Notes: a model not told the origin generated them from the sequence alone. A stretch of 25,253 bases of DNA from CAG-390 sp045633005 (GCA_045633005.1 JAZQXT010000070.1:1-25253); one strand, 5' to 3'; numbered from the stretch's first letter, positions 14,805 through 23,109 are shown. Numbers and translations: made by a program.

Positions 14805-16217
14805 TTGTTTTTTGCTGATATTTTCTTTTTATATTGCTTCCTGCCGATATGCGTAGCCGTCTATATGATGGCTAAAAAGATAGAGTATAGGAACGTCGTG
14901 CTGATAGTTTTTTCGCTGTTATTCTATTCGTTTGGCGAGCCGCTTATGATCTTCTTGCTTCTCGTCAGCGTACTTATAAATTTCCTTCTTGCAAGGATAA
15001 TCGACTTCAAGCGCGGTGAGCGGGCGGCAAAGATAGCACTTGCATTCGCCTTGGCTTATGATATAGGAATGCTTGCGGTATTTAAGTATACCGACTTCAT
15101 TATAGATAATATCAACGGTATAACGGGTCTTTCCATCTCCCCGTCGGGAATATCCCTGCCGCTCGGTATCAGCTTTTACACCTTCCAGATAATCTCGTAC
15201 GTCGTTGACGTTTATTGGGAGAGGGTGGACGTGCAGACCAAGTTCCACAAGCTTCTTCTTTACATATCCCTGTTCCCACAGCTCGTGGCAGGACCTATTG
15301 TAAGGTACTCCACCGTTGCCGCCGAGATAGACAACCGCACCGTAACGATCAGCGACCTTACCGCAGGTGCTACGCGCCTGATCTTCGGACTTTCCAAGAA
15401 GGTGCTTTTGGCGAACAGCCTGAATCTCGTGGTCGGCGAGTTTTTCGGCAAGGATCTGACGCAGACTACCGTTCTCGGGACGTGGCTTGGCGTTATCGCA
15501 TACTCGATGTACGTTTATTTCGATTTTTCGGGATACTCGGATATGGCAATAGGTATGGGAAGGATGTTTGGCTTCCACTTCGACGAGAATTTCCGCCATC
15601 CGTTTATGTGCCGCTCCATAGCGGAGTTCTGGCAGAGGTGGCACATCTCGCTCGGTAGCTTTTTCAGAGATTACCTGCTGTATATTCCGCTCTTTGGCAA
15701 GCGCCGTCAGGTGCTTTCGCTTTTCCTCGTTTGGTTCACAACGGGACTTTGGCACGGCGCAAGCTGGAACTTCGTGCTTTGGGGACTTTACTTCGGCGTG
15801 TTCCTCTTTATCGAAACGAAGATCGGCAAAAAACGCCTGAAAAAAGTACCTACCGTCATTATGCATATCTACAACAAGCTGGTAATTATAATCGGATTTG
15901 GCATTTTCAGGTTTGAAAGTATGTCGGAGCTTGGCAATTTCTTCAAGAACCTTGTCGGAGCAAACGGCAACGCATTTACAAACGGCGATACGAAGGATGT
16001 CTTTATGAAATACGTTTTCGTTATTGTGGTATCCGTGCTCGCCTGCTTCCCGATCATTCCCTTTATCAAGTCGAAGCTTGAAAAGGCGACTCCCAACCAA
16101 CAAGGTCTTGCTGTACTCGGCGCTACCGCAGTGGCTTTGGCTCTGCTTTTCATAAATACCGCCGTACTCGTAGCAACCTCGTCATCCAATAACCCCTTCC
16201 TTTACTGGCGTTTTTAA
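14805..16217 (+). CDS. MBOAT family membrane O-acyltransferase (AlgI/DltB-like)
   Basis: 470 residues from TTG 14805. An AGAGGTG ribosome site (14792-14798) is well spaced to this TTG, overlaps the upstream GTG 14796, and the resulting N-terminus (FFADIFFLYCFLPICVAVYM) aligns with AlgI starts. About ten or more membrane helices. Hallmarks: PLGISFYTFQIISYVVDVYW, FPQLVAGPIVRY, YFDFSGYSDMAIGMGRMFG, FWQRWHISLGSFFRDYLLYI and the invariant histidine in LWHGASWNFVLWG (His317). MBOATs move an activated acyl group across the membrane; AlgI does this in alginate O-acetylation and DltB in teichoic acid D-alanylation from a carrier protein. The downstream ACP and FkbH genes suggest an ACP-bound donor here. 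First gene of the operon. Confidence 0.93.
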   Translation: MFFADIFFLYCFLPICVAVYMMAKKIEYRNVVLIVFSLLFYSFGEPLMIFLLLVSVLINFLLARIIDFKRGERAAKIALAFALAYDIGMLAVFKYTDFIIDNINGITGLSISPSGISLPLGISFYTFQIISYVVDVYWERVDVQTKFHKLLLYISLFPQLVAGPIVRYSTVAAEIDNRTVTISDLTAGATRLIFGLSKKVLLANSLNLVVGEFFGKDLTQTTVLGTWLGVIAYSMYVYFDFSGYSDMAIGMGRMFGFHFDENFRHPFMCRSIAEFWQRWHISLGSFFRDYLLYIPLFGKRRQVLSLFLVWFTTGLWHGASWNFVLWGLYFGVFLFIETKIGKKRLKKVPTVIMHIYNKLVIIIGFGIFRFESMSELGNFFKNLVGANGNAFTNGDTKDVFMKYVFVIVVSVLACFPIIPFIKSKLEKATPNQQGLAVLGATAVALALLFINTAVLVATSSSNNPFLYWRF

Positions 16218-16237
16218 CGCAAAACAGGAGATAGTCA

Positions 16238-17668
16238 ATGAATAAAAAATTAGCAATAACTATAAGCTGTACCTTGCTTGTGGTAGCATTCGTGCTGATG
16301 TTCGCAGTGTGCGCACTCTTCCCGCGTACTACGGAGTCAGACCACAGTATGCTCAAGGAATTCCCCGAGCTTACGCTCGAATCAGTCATAAGCGGAAAAT
16401 TCTTCTCCGAATTCACCGCTTGGTTTACCGATACTGTTTTTGCCAGAGACAAGTGTGTTGATATCAATTCAAGCTTCCGCGGATTCTTCGGTATAATGCC
16501 CGAGGAGCAGGTCTTTATAAACGACGGCGCGGCAACGGGCTCAAACGGGGATCTCATTATGGACGACGAATACGAGGACGATTGGGTCCCCGATGACTAC
16601 GAGGACGAGGAATACGAGGACGAGACTACTCCCATCACCACCGTTCCCTCTACCACACCGCCTTCCTCATACGATCCCGACGCCACCACTTCTCCCGATG
16701 CAGAAACGACCGTCCCCGTTACAACTCCTCCCGAAACTACGATGGTGGAGATAACGCAAGCCCCCGTTGGCGAGGAGATATCCGACGGTATTCTCATTAT
16801 GGGTACTCGCGCTATGGAGATATACTACGGAAGCAAAAAGAACGCGGCTGATTACGCAACTATCCTTAACAGCTTCGCGGCAAAGGTCGGAAGCGGTGTT
16901 AAGGTATATTCAATGGTCATCCCCAAATCCTGCGGACTTTATCTTGGCGACTCCAAGACCTCGTATGCAAAGTACGTTACGCGCACCACGCGCGACCTTG
17001 ACGCACATAAGGAAGCTCTTTCGGGAGTGACGTATATTCCCGTTTACGAGGCGCTGTTGCCCCATAAAAATGAGGAAATATATTTCCGCACCGACCACCA
17101 CTGGACGGGTCTTGGTGCGTACTACGCCGCCGAGGCGTTTGCCAATATTGCGGGTGTTGATTTTATGCCCCTTTCCTCATACACGAAAAACGTACGCCCA
17201 GGCTACGTCGGAACGATGTATAAGTACACAAATTACAGCCCCACTCTTCTCAATAACCCCGAGGATTTCGTTACCTACGTTCCCAGCACTCCCTACACAG
17301 TAACCAAGTACAATACCAAGCTGAAAAGCGGCAAGGCAAGGGATAGCATATTCTATTCCGTGCCCGACAGCAAGCGCAGTAGCTGGTATTCTACGTATCT
17401 TGGCAACGATAGCTATTCCTTTATCATAAAGTCGGGCACTTGTCAGAACGGCAGAAAGCTGCTCATCGTCAAGGATAGCTACGGAAACGCACTCTCTCCC
17501 TATTTTATGAACTCCTTTGAAGAAATTTACATAGTAGACGGACGCTATTTCGAGGTAGGACTCGTTTCCCTCGTTCAGAGCAAGGGCATAACCGACGTTC
17601 TGTTTGCGGAATGCACCTTTAGCGCCGTCGGCGGATACAGAAATAACGTCAAGGCACTTATATCATGA
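16238..17668 (+). CDS. DHHW family surface protein 1 (AlgX/AlgJ-like, SGNH-type)
   Basis: 476 residues. An N-terminal membrane anchor or signal (about 5-28) is followed by a short region recalling AlgJ (SDHSMLKEFPELTLESVISG), then a very acidic, threonine-rich linker (about 105-175). The catalytic-like domain contains ILIMGTRAMEIYYGS, FRTDHHW (Asp286-His287-His288-Trp289) and VKDSYGNALSPYF (Ser414). In AlgX and AlgJ, an Asp/His pair in a D-x-H-W motif and a distant serine form the triad for polysaccharide O-acetylation, so these residues are the likely catalytic set. It probably acts outside the membrane with the MBOAT encoded 20 bp upstream. The stop overlaps the start of its paralogue (ATGA). 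Confidence 0.88.
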   Translation: MNKKLAITISCTLLVVAFVLMFAVCALFPRTTESDHSMLKEFPELTLESVISGKFFSEFTAWFTDTVFARDKCVDINSSFRGFFGIMPEEQVFINDGAATGSNGDLIMDDEYEDDWVPDDYEDEEYEDETTPITTVPSTTPPSSYDPDATTSPDAETTVPVTTPPETTMVEITQAPVGEEISDGILIMGTRAMEIYYGSKKNAADYATILNSFAAKVGSGVKVYSMVIPKSCGLYLGDSKTSYAKYVTRTTRDLDAHKEALSGVTYIPVYEALLPHKNEEIYFRTDHHWTGLGAYYAAEAFANIAGVDFMPLSSYTKNVRPGYVGTMYKYTNYSPTLLNNPEDFVTYVPSTPYTVTKYNTKLKSGKARDSIFYSVPDSKRSSWYSTYLGNDSYSFIIKSGTCQNGRKLLIVKDSYGNALSPYFMNSFEEIYIVDGRYFEVGLVSLVQSKGITDVLFAECTFSAVGGYRNNVKALIS

Positions 17669-18963
17669 AAAAACTTTGTATAGCATTGCTTTCGGTGTTG
17701 TTTACCATACTTATAGTGATGTCGTTTAACGTGCTTTATCGCAAGTCCGCAAGCGGGGACAGTCTGCTTGGATCAAACGGCACGAGCGAGCAGCTTAAAA
17801 ACGACGTCGTTACGCCGAGCGAAATCACGAACGAGGATACCGTTTCCCCCGAGACTACGGTGATTCCCGAAACCACGGTCGTTCCCGAAACTACGGTCGT
17901 TCCCGAAACGACGGTAGCTCCCGAAACTACGAAAAAACCTGAAACCACGAAAGCTCCCGAAACGACGAAAAAGCCCGAAACAACGAAAGCTCCCGAAACG
18001 ACGAAAAAGCCCGAAACCACGAAAGCTCCCGAAACGACGAAAGCCCCCGAGACTACAGCTCCGCCCGTCAGCGATAAGCCGTATCTTTACAACGGTGACG
18101 GCGTGCTCATCGTCGGAACTCGCGCTATGGAGCAGTTCTTCGGCTCGAAGTCAAGGTGCGTCACCACCGCCGAGCATATAAACACCTTCAAACAGCGCGT
18201 CGGCGCGGGCGTTAACGTTTTTGCTATGGCGATCCCCACGGCATCGGGACTTTACGCCCCCACTACGAAATATTCAACTTCGCTTACGAGAACGGAGAAT
18301 TGCTTTGCCGCATTTCGCGACGCACTCGTTGACGTAACGTATATCGACACGCTGAACGTTCTGCGTCAGCATACCGACGAATATATATATTTCCGTACCG
18401 ACCATCACTGGGCGGCGCTTGGCGCGTATTATGCGTGTCAGGAATTTGCACGCACGGCGGACTTGCCCTTTACTACCATAGAGGGCTTTAACAAAAAAGA
18501 GGTCGGAACGTTCCTCGGCTCTATGAACAGATATACGGACTATTCGCTTCCCGCTATAAAGAACAACCCCGACACGATGATATGCTACGAGCCGCTTCAG
18601 GAATATACCTGCGACTATTATTCAAGGGATAAATTCAAGCTGAAAATGTCGAACAAAACGCTCTTTGGCACGGCGAAGGGATATACGCGCTTTATTTACG
18701 GCGACTCATACGTTGCACATATCAAGACGGGCGTAAACAACGGCAGAAAGCTCATAGTCCTTAAGGAATCCTACGGCAACGCGCTTGCCCCCTTCCTCAT
18801 CAGCTCGTTTGAGGAGGTCTATATTATAGATATGCGTTATTTCCAGCTCAACATCCTTGATTTTATTAAGGACAAGGGCGTAACGGACGTTTGCTTCTCA
18901 ATGTGCGCCTTTACGGTAAACGGAAGCAACCGCAAGCATATTCTTCGATTAACTGAAATTTGA
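17665..18963 (+). CDS. DHHW family surface protein 2 with PETT-repeat stalk
   Basis: 432 residues, a tandem paralogue of the preceding gene, overlapping it by 4 bp. An N-terminal membrane anchor (about 3-22) leads to a stalk of twelve PETT units (residues 62-131), then a DHHW domain: VLIVGTRAMEQFFGS, FRTDHHWAALGAYY (Asp246-His247-His248-Trp249) and LKESYGNALAPFL (Ser369). The residue before the serine is Glu368 where copy 1 has Asp413. It lacks the AlgJ-like segment after the anchor seen in copy 1, so the stalk directly joins membrane and catalytic domain. The likely role is surface acyl transfer or esterase-type chemistry together with copy 1. The two may use different acceptors or form a heteromeric pair; the sequence does not decide this. 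Confidence 0.88.
   Translation: MKKLCIALLSVLFTILIVMSFNVLYRKSASGDSLLGSNGTSEQLKNDVVTPSEITNEDTVSPETTVIPETTVVPETTVVPETTVAPETTKKPETTKAPETTKKPETTKAPETTKKPETTKAPETTKAPETTAPPVSDKPYLYNGDGVLIVGTRAMEQFFGSKSRCVTTAEHINTFKQRVGAGVNVFAMAIPTASGLYAPTTKYSTSLTRTENCFAAFRDALVDVTYIDTLNVLRQHTDEYIYFRTDHHWAALGAYYACQEFARTADLPFTTIEGFNKKEVGTFLGSMNRYTDYSLPAIKNNPDTMICYEPLQEYTCDYYSRDKFKLKMSNKTLFGTAKGYTRFIYGDSYVAHIKTGVNNGRKLIVLKESYGNALAPFLISSFEEVYIIDMRYFQLNILDFIKDKGVTDVCFSMCAFTVNGSNRKHILRLTEI
17848..18057 (+). repeat. Tandem 18-bp coding repeat (PETT stalk)
   Basis: Twelve in-frame PETT units separated by two residues give an 18-bp period. The second half alternates KK and KA spacers, making a 36-bp higher-order unit (CCCGAAACGACGAAAAAG-type). 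Wobble positions vary (ACT, ACC, ACG, ACA), suggesting older units at the ends and recent duplication in the middle. Copy number may vary between strains. Confidence 0.95.
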
Positions 18964-18979
18964 GAAATAGAGGCAGAAA

Positions 18980-20755
18980 TTGAAAGAACTTGAATACCCC
19001 TTTGACTCCTCGCTGATACTCTCGAAGCGCAAAAAGCTTCGCCGCGAGCTTCTTGAGGACGGTCAGCCGAGGATAAAAAAGAAGATAGCCGTGCTTGGCG
19101 GCTCTACCACCTCCGATATCGTAAAAACGCTTGATTTGTTTTTGCTGAACGAGGGTATTGAGGCAGAGCTTTGGGAGTCCGAGTATAACCGTTGGTGGCA
19201 GGATGCCGTATTCGGCACGCCCGAGCTTGACGAGTTCGCTCCCGACGTTATATATATCCATACCTCGTGGCGCAATATAGAGCATTATTTTCCGAGCGTT
19301 GGCTCAAAGGAGAATGCCGACGCGCTCGCCGCAGAATGCTTTTCATATTTTGAAAAGGCTTGGGCGGCGCTCTCCCGCTACAATTGCCCTATAATACAGA
19401 ACAATTTTGAGCTTCCCCCGTACCGACTCATGGGTAACCGCGATTGCTGGGATGAGTTCGGCGCATCGCGCTTTATCGCGCTTATGAACGAGCGCCTTGG
19501 CGAGTATGCGAGAGGGCATAACGGCTTTTATATAAACGACCTCGCCTACACCGCCGCCGCGTACGGACTTGACGCGTGGCACGATATGCAGGTCTGGTAT
19601 ATGTATAAGCTCGCTATGGCGCTTGACGCAGTTCCGAGCGTGGCGTTCTCTGTTTCGAGGATAGTGAAATCCATATTTGGTAAAAATAAAAAGACCGTCA
19701 CCGTTGACCTTGACAACACCCTCTGGGGCGGCGTCGTTGGTGACGACGGAGTTGACGGCATCCAAATAGGCAGGGAAACTGCCGAGTCCGAGTGCTTTGA
19801 GGAATTTCAGAAGTATCTTAAAAAGCTAACCTCCATCGGCATAATGCTTACCGTATCGTCAAAGAACGATCACGAAAACGCGATAGCGGGGCTTAATCAC
19901 CCAGAGGGAATACTTCGCCCCGACGATTTCATCTCGATAAAGGCGAATTGGAATCCCAAGGACAGAAATATCGCGGCGATAGCGCACGAGATGGATCTCG
20001 GCGCGGATGCCTTCGTATTTCTTGACGATAACCCCACCGAGCGCGCACTTGTCAGCCGCTCGATAAAGGGTATCGCCGTCCCCGAAATGACGTCTCCCGA
20101 CACCTATATTCGCACCGTGGACAGAAACGGTTATTTTGAGCTTACCACGTTTTCTGCCGACGATACCAAGCGTAACGATATGTACCGCGCCAACTCACAG
20201 CGCGCACAGCTTCAAAGCGAGTTTGCGGATTACGGCGAATATCTTTTAAGCCTTGATATGAGAGCGGAGATACTTCCGTTTTCCGAGGTCTATATCCCGC
20301 GCATAACCCAGCTCACCAACAAATCCAATCAGTTCAATCTTACCACCAAGAGATACACCCAAACGCAGATCGAGGCGGCGGCGAACGATGAAAATACGCT
20401 GACGCTTTACGGCAAGCTGACCGACAGCTTTGGCGACAATGGCGTAGTTGCCGTAACGATAGCAAGGCTTGATGGCAAGGTGGCGGATATCGAGCTGTGG
20501 CTTATGAGCTGCCGCGTGCTTAAAAAGGATATGGAGTACGCAATGCTTGACACCCTCGCCGCAGAATGTATCAGCCGAGGCGTCGAGAAGATAGTGGGAC
20601 ACTACTATCCTACTGCTAAAAACTCAATGGTAAAGGATCTGTTTGCGGACTTCGGCTTTACAAAGACCGCCGAGGACGCGGACGGAAATACCGCGTGGGA
20701 GCTTTCCCTTGACGGATATAAGAACAAAAACAGATATATTAAAGTAAATCCCTAA
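18980..20755 (+). CDS. FkbH-like multidomain enzyme (SGNH-like, HAD IIIC, GNAT-like)
   Basis: 591 residues from TTG 18980, with AGAGG seven bases upstream; no in-frame ATG occurs before about residue 150. An N-terminal SGNH-like region (about 30-225, GGSTTS with Ser42) precedes a HAD domain with VDLDNTLWGGVVGDDG (Asp243, Asp245), SSKND (Ser293, Lys295) and FLDDNP (Asp349, Asp350). A C-terminal GNAT-like domain has ITQLTNKSNQFNLTTKRY and LMSCRVLKKDME (Cys511). This is the FkbH family layout (HAD-IIIC). Characterised relatives in tetronate, ozmb- and bryostatin-type pathways take the glyceryl group from 1,3-bisphosphoglycerate, release phosphate and load it on an ACP. The ACP encoded 12 bp downstream is the obvious partner. 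Whether glyceryl is the substrate here is inferred. Confidence 0.9.
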   Translation: MKELEYPFDSSLILSKRKKLRRELLEDGQPRIKKKIAVLGGSTTSDIVKTLDLFLLNEGIEAELWESEYNRWWQDAVFGTPELDEFAPDVIYIHTSWRNIEHYFPSVGSKENADALAAECFSYFEKAWAALSRYNCPIIQNNFELPPYRLMGNRDCWDEFGASRFIALMNERLGEYARGHNGFYINDLAYTAAAYGLDAWHDMQVWYMYKLAMALDAVPSVAFSVSRIVKSIFGKNKKTVTVDLDNTLWGGVVGDDGVDGIQIGRETAESECFEEFQKYLKKLTSIGIMLTVSSKNDHENAIAGLNHPEGILRPDDFISIKANWNPKDRNIAAIAHEMDLGADAFVFLDDNPTERALVSRSIKGIAVPEMTSPDTYIRTVDRNGYFELTTFSADDTKRNDMYRANSQRAQLQSEFADYGEYLLSLDMRAEILPFSEVYIPRITQLTNKSNQFNLTTKRYTQTQIEAAANDENTLTLYGKLTDSFGDNGVVAVTIARLDGKVADIELWLMSCRVLKKDMEYAMLDTLAAECISRGVEKIVGHYYPTAKNSMVKDLFADFGFTKTAEDADGNTAWELSLDGYKNKNRYIKVNP

Positions 20756-20767
20756 AGGAGAATAATA

Positions 20768-21010
20768 ATGACACAGAACGAGATTATTGCAGGTCTTACG
20801 GAGATATTCCACGACGTTTTCGACGATGACAGCATCGTCGTTACGCGTGAGCTTACCGCTGATGACGTAGAGGATTGGGACAGCCTTGAGCATATCAACC
20901 TCATCGGCGCAGTAGAGCGTAAATATAAGATACGTTTTTCGATGAAAGAGGTGTCCTCGATGAAGAACGTCGGCGAGATGATAGACATCATCGCAGAGAG
21001 AGCAAAATAA
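20768..21010 (+). CDS. Acyl carrier protein
   Basis: 80 residues, an acidic four-helix carrier protein. The 4'-phosphopantetheine site is VEDWDSLEHINLIGAVE, with Ser39 in DSL. The rest matches short stand-alone ACPs: N-terminal MTQNEIIAGLTEIFHDVF and C-terminal SMKNVGEMIDII. An AAGGAG ribosome site precedes ATG 20768, better than those of the MBOAT and FkbH genes, which use TTG starts; this would favour higher carrier levels. Its place directly after the FkbH-like gene and within an MBOAT operon, away from fatty acid synthesis genes, marks it as a dedicated carrier rather than the general AcpP. A bidirectional terminator begins at its stop codon. Confidence 0.93.
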   Translation: MTQNEIIAGLTEIFHDVFDDDSIVVTRELTADDVEDWDSLEHINLIGAVERKYKIRFSMKEVSSMKNVGEMIDIIAERAK

Positions 21011-21046
21011 AAAGAATTGCGGGCTTGCAAGCCCGCAATTCTTTTT
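21009..21046. terminator. Bidirectional terminator between the ACP gene and proC
   Basis: A perfect 38-bp palindrome (AAAAAGAATTGCGGGCTTG and its reverse complement) with A/T runs at both ends. It overlaps the ACP stop (21008-21010) and the proC stop (21045-21047) and serves both converging operons. Confidence 0.93.
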
Positions 21047-21845
21047 ATTTTTTCAGCTCAAGCGTGCGCTTGTAAGCGGCTGTCACGGCGTTCATCGCGG
21101 CTGAACGGAAGCCGCAGTCCTCAAGGGCGTGTACGCCCGCGATGGTGGTTCCGCCGGGACTGCAAACCGCGTCCTTAAGTGCGGCGGGGTTGCCGTTCTC
21201 GCGTACCATCTTTGCCGCGCCGAGTATCATCTGGGCGGCGTATTTCGTTGCCTGCTCGCGCGTAAGACCGCATTCAACGCCCGCGTCGGCAAGCGCCTCG
21301 GCGAAGATGTAAGCAAAAGCAGGTCCGCAACCCGAAACCGCGCTTGCGGCGTCTATTTTGTCCTCGCTTATCTCGTCAACGAGTCCCGCGTTTGCGAGAA
21401 GCGCAAGGAACTGCGCCTTTTCGGCATCACTAACGCCGTCGGAGTAGGAGCAGAGTATCATACCTTCGCCAACCGCCGCAGGTGTGTTGGGCATTATGCG
21501 AATGACCTTGCACTCATATCCGAGCGCGTCCGTTATGCTTTTCTTGGTAAGTCCCGCCGCCATCGTAACGAGGATGAAATCGTCGTTTGCGGCAAGCGAG
21601 TCCTTTATAAGTCCGAGCGTCGTAGCCATTCCTTGCGGCTTTACGCCGAGGAAAATGAACTTTGAAGCGGCGGCAAGTGCGCCGATTTCAAGGGCGGTCG
21701 CACCGTGCTTTTCGGAAATCGCGCGAACCTTCGCGCTGTCAAGGTCGCAAAGTGCAACCTTATCGCCGCCGATAGCGGAGCAAACGGCGTTTGCAAGCGT
21801 TCCGCCCATATTTCCGCATCCTATAAATCCTGCAATATATTTCAT
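21045..21845 (-). CDS. proC: Pyrroline-5-carboxylate reductase
   Basis: 266 residues, normal length. N-terminal Rossmann motif GFIGCGNMGGTLA, then VKPQGM, IRIMPNTPAAVGEGM, and the C-terminal dimerisation and active-site region SGCGPAFAYIFAEALADAGV and SPGGTTIAGVHALE. It reduces pyrroline-5-carboxylate to proline with NAD(P)H, the last step of proline synthesis. It starts 9 bp after the proA stop. Its stop codon lies at the edge of the terminator palindrome. Last gene of proB-proA-proC. Confidence 0.96.
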   Translation of the reverse strand: MKYIAGFIGCGNMGGTLANAVCSAIGGDKVALCDLDSAKVRAISEKHGATALEIGALAAASKFIFLGVKPQGMATTLGLIKDSLAANDDFILVTMAAGLTKKSITDALGYECKVIRIMPNTPAAVGEGMILCSYSDGVSDAEKAQFLALLANAGLVDEISEDKIDAASAVSGCGPAFAYIFAEALADAGVECGLTREQATKYAAQMILGAAKMVRENGNPAALKDAVCSPGGTTIAGVHALEDCGFRSAAMNAVTAAYKRTLELKK

Positions 21846-21854
21846 TTTAGCACC

Positions 21855-23108
21855 TTATCTTATCTGTCCTTTTCCGCGGACGGTGTATTTGTATGAGGTC
21901 AGCTCGCAAAGACCCATAGGGCCGCGCGCGTGAAGCTTTTGCGTGGAGATTCCGATCTCACAGCCAAGCCCGAACTCGCCGCCGTCGGTGAAGCGCGTGG
22001 AAGCGTTTACGTATACAGCCGCGCTGTCAACTCTGTTAAGGAAGCTCTCGGCGGCATCCGCGTCGGCGGTTACGATAGCGTCGCTGTGGTGCGTGGAATG
22101 CTCACCTATGTGCGCGATAGCCTCGTCAAGGCTGTCAACGGCGCGTACAGCCATAACGTAATCAAGAAATTCGGTATCAAAATCCGCATCCGTCGCATCA
22201 GTTCCGCTGATATAAGCGGCGGCAGAGCTGTGAACGCGAAGCTCGACGGGGGCAAGCCCCTTTGCGGCTCTGTCCTCAACGAGTCGCTTTGCAAGGCGGG
22301 GCAAAAATTCGGGAGCTATGCTTGAGTGAACAAGGCACACCTCGGCGGCGTTGCATACCGACGGGCGCGATGTCTTGGCGTTTTCAACGATGTTAAGCGC
22401 CATATCGATATCAGCCGCGGCATCAACGTAGATGTGGCAGATGCCCGTTCCCGTCTGAATGCAGGGAACTTTGGCATTCTCAACGCAATGGCGGATAAGT
22501 CCTGCGCCGCCGCGCGGAATCAGCGCGTCAACGTAGTCGATAGCGTTCATAAGCTCTGCCGCGCCCGCGCGGGAGTTATCCTCAAGTATGTTTATCGCAT
22601 CCTCAACGCCGAAGGGAGCAACCGCCTCACGCAGTATTTTAACGATCTGCGCAGATGTCACGCCCGCCTCCTTGCCCGACTTCAGTACGCACACGTTGCC
22701 GCTCTTAAAGCAGAGTGCGGCGGCGTCCGAGGTCACGTTGGGGCGGCTTTCGTAAATGATTCCGATAACGCCGATCGGAACGCTCACTCTCGTTATCTCA
22801 AGTCCGTTGGGGCAGGTATGCTCGGCGAGCGTGCGTCCGAGCGGGGAGGGGAGAGCCACGACCTCGCGTATACCGTCAGCCATGCCCTTGATCCTTTCGG
22901 GAGTAAGGCGCAGACGGTCTATCATAACGGGAGCTATCTTGCCTGCCGCCGCCTCGCATTCTGCGGCGTTTGCGGCAAGAATTTCGTCGGCGTTAGCCTC
23001 AAGAGCATCCGCCATAGCAATAAGGGCGGCGTTTTTATCGCTGTCCGAGAGAAGAAGCAAAGCCTGCTTTGCGGCTTTTGCGCGCTTTAATATTTCAATA
23101 GTAGTCAT
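21855..23108 (-). CDS. proA: Gamma-glutamyl phosphate reductase
   Basis: 417 residues, the normal ProA length. Aldehyde dehydrogenase fold with PIGVIGIIYESRPNVTSDAA, CFKSGNVCVLKSGKEA, PRGGAGLIRHC and the catalytic cysteine in SRPSVCNAAEVCLVH (Cys252). HARGPMGLCELTSYKY is the typical ProA C-terminal block. It reduces gamma-glutamyl phosphate to glutamate semialdehyde using NADPH. It starts 1 bp after the proB stop (TAA-A-ATG), so the two are translationally coupled; ProB and ProA act in sequence on a labile intermediate. Confidence 0.97.
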   Translation of the reverse strand: MTTIEILKRAKAAKQALLLLSDSDKNAALIAMADALEANADEILAANAAECEAAAGKIAPVMIDRLRLTPERIKGMADGIREVVALPSPLGRTLAEHTCPNGLEITRVSVPIGVIGIIYESRPNVTSDAAALCFKSGNVCVLKSGKEAGVTSAQIVKILREAVAPFGVEDAINILEDNSRAGAAELMNAIDYVDALIPRGGAGLIRHCVENAKVPCIQTGTGICHIYVDAAADIDMALNIVENAKTSRPSVCNAAEVCLVHSSIAPEFLPRLAKRLVEDRAAKGLAPVELRVHSSAAAYISGTDATDADFDTEFLDYVMAVRAVDSLDEAIAHIGEHSTHHSDAIVTADADAAESFLNRVDSAAVYVNASTRFTDGGEFGLGCEIGISTQKLHARGPMGLCELTSYKYTVRGKGQIR

Positions 23109-23109
23109 T

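Noticed and set aside
14919..16103. A 394-codon minus-strand frame within the MBOAT gene
   Set aside because: Antisense to a membrane protein with clear MBOAT motifs; the frame is rich in charged residues only because the sense strand encodes hydrophobic helices.
17736..18020. Minus-strand frame encoding repeated VVSG units
   Set aside because: It is the mirror of the PETT coding repeat of DHHW 2 and not an independent gene.
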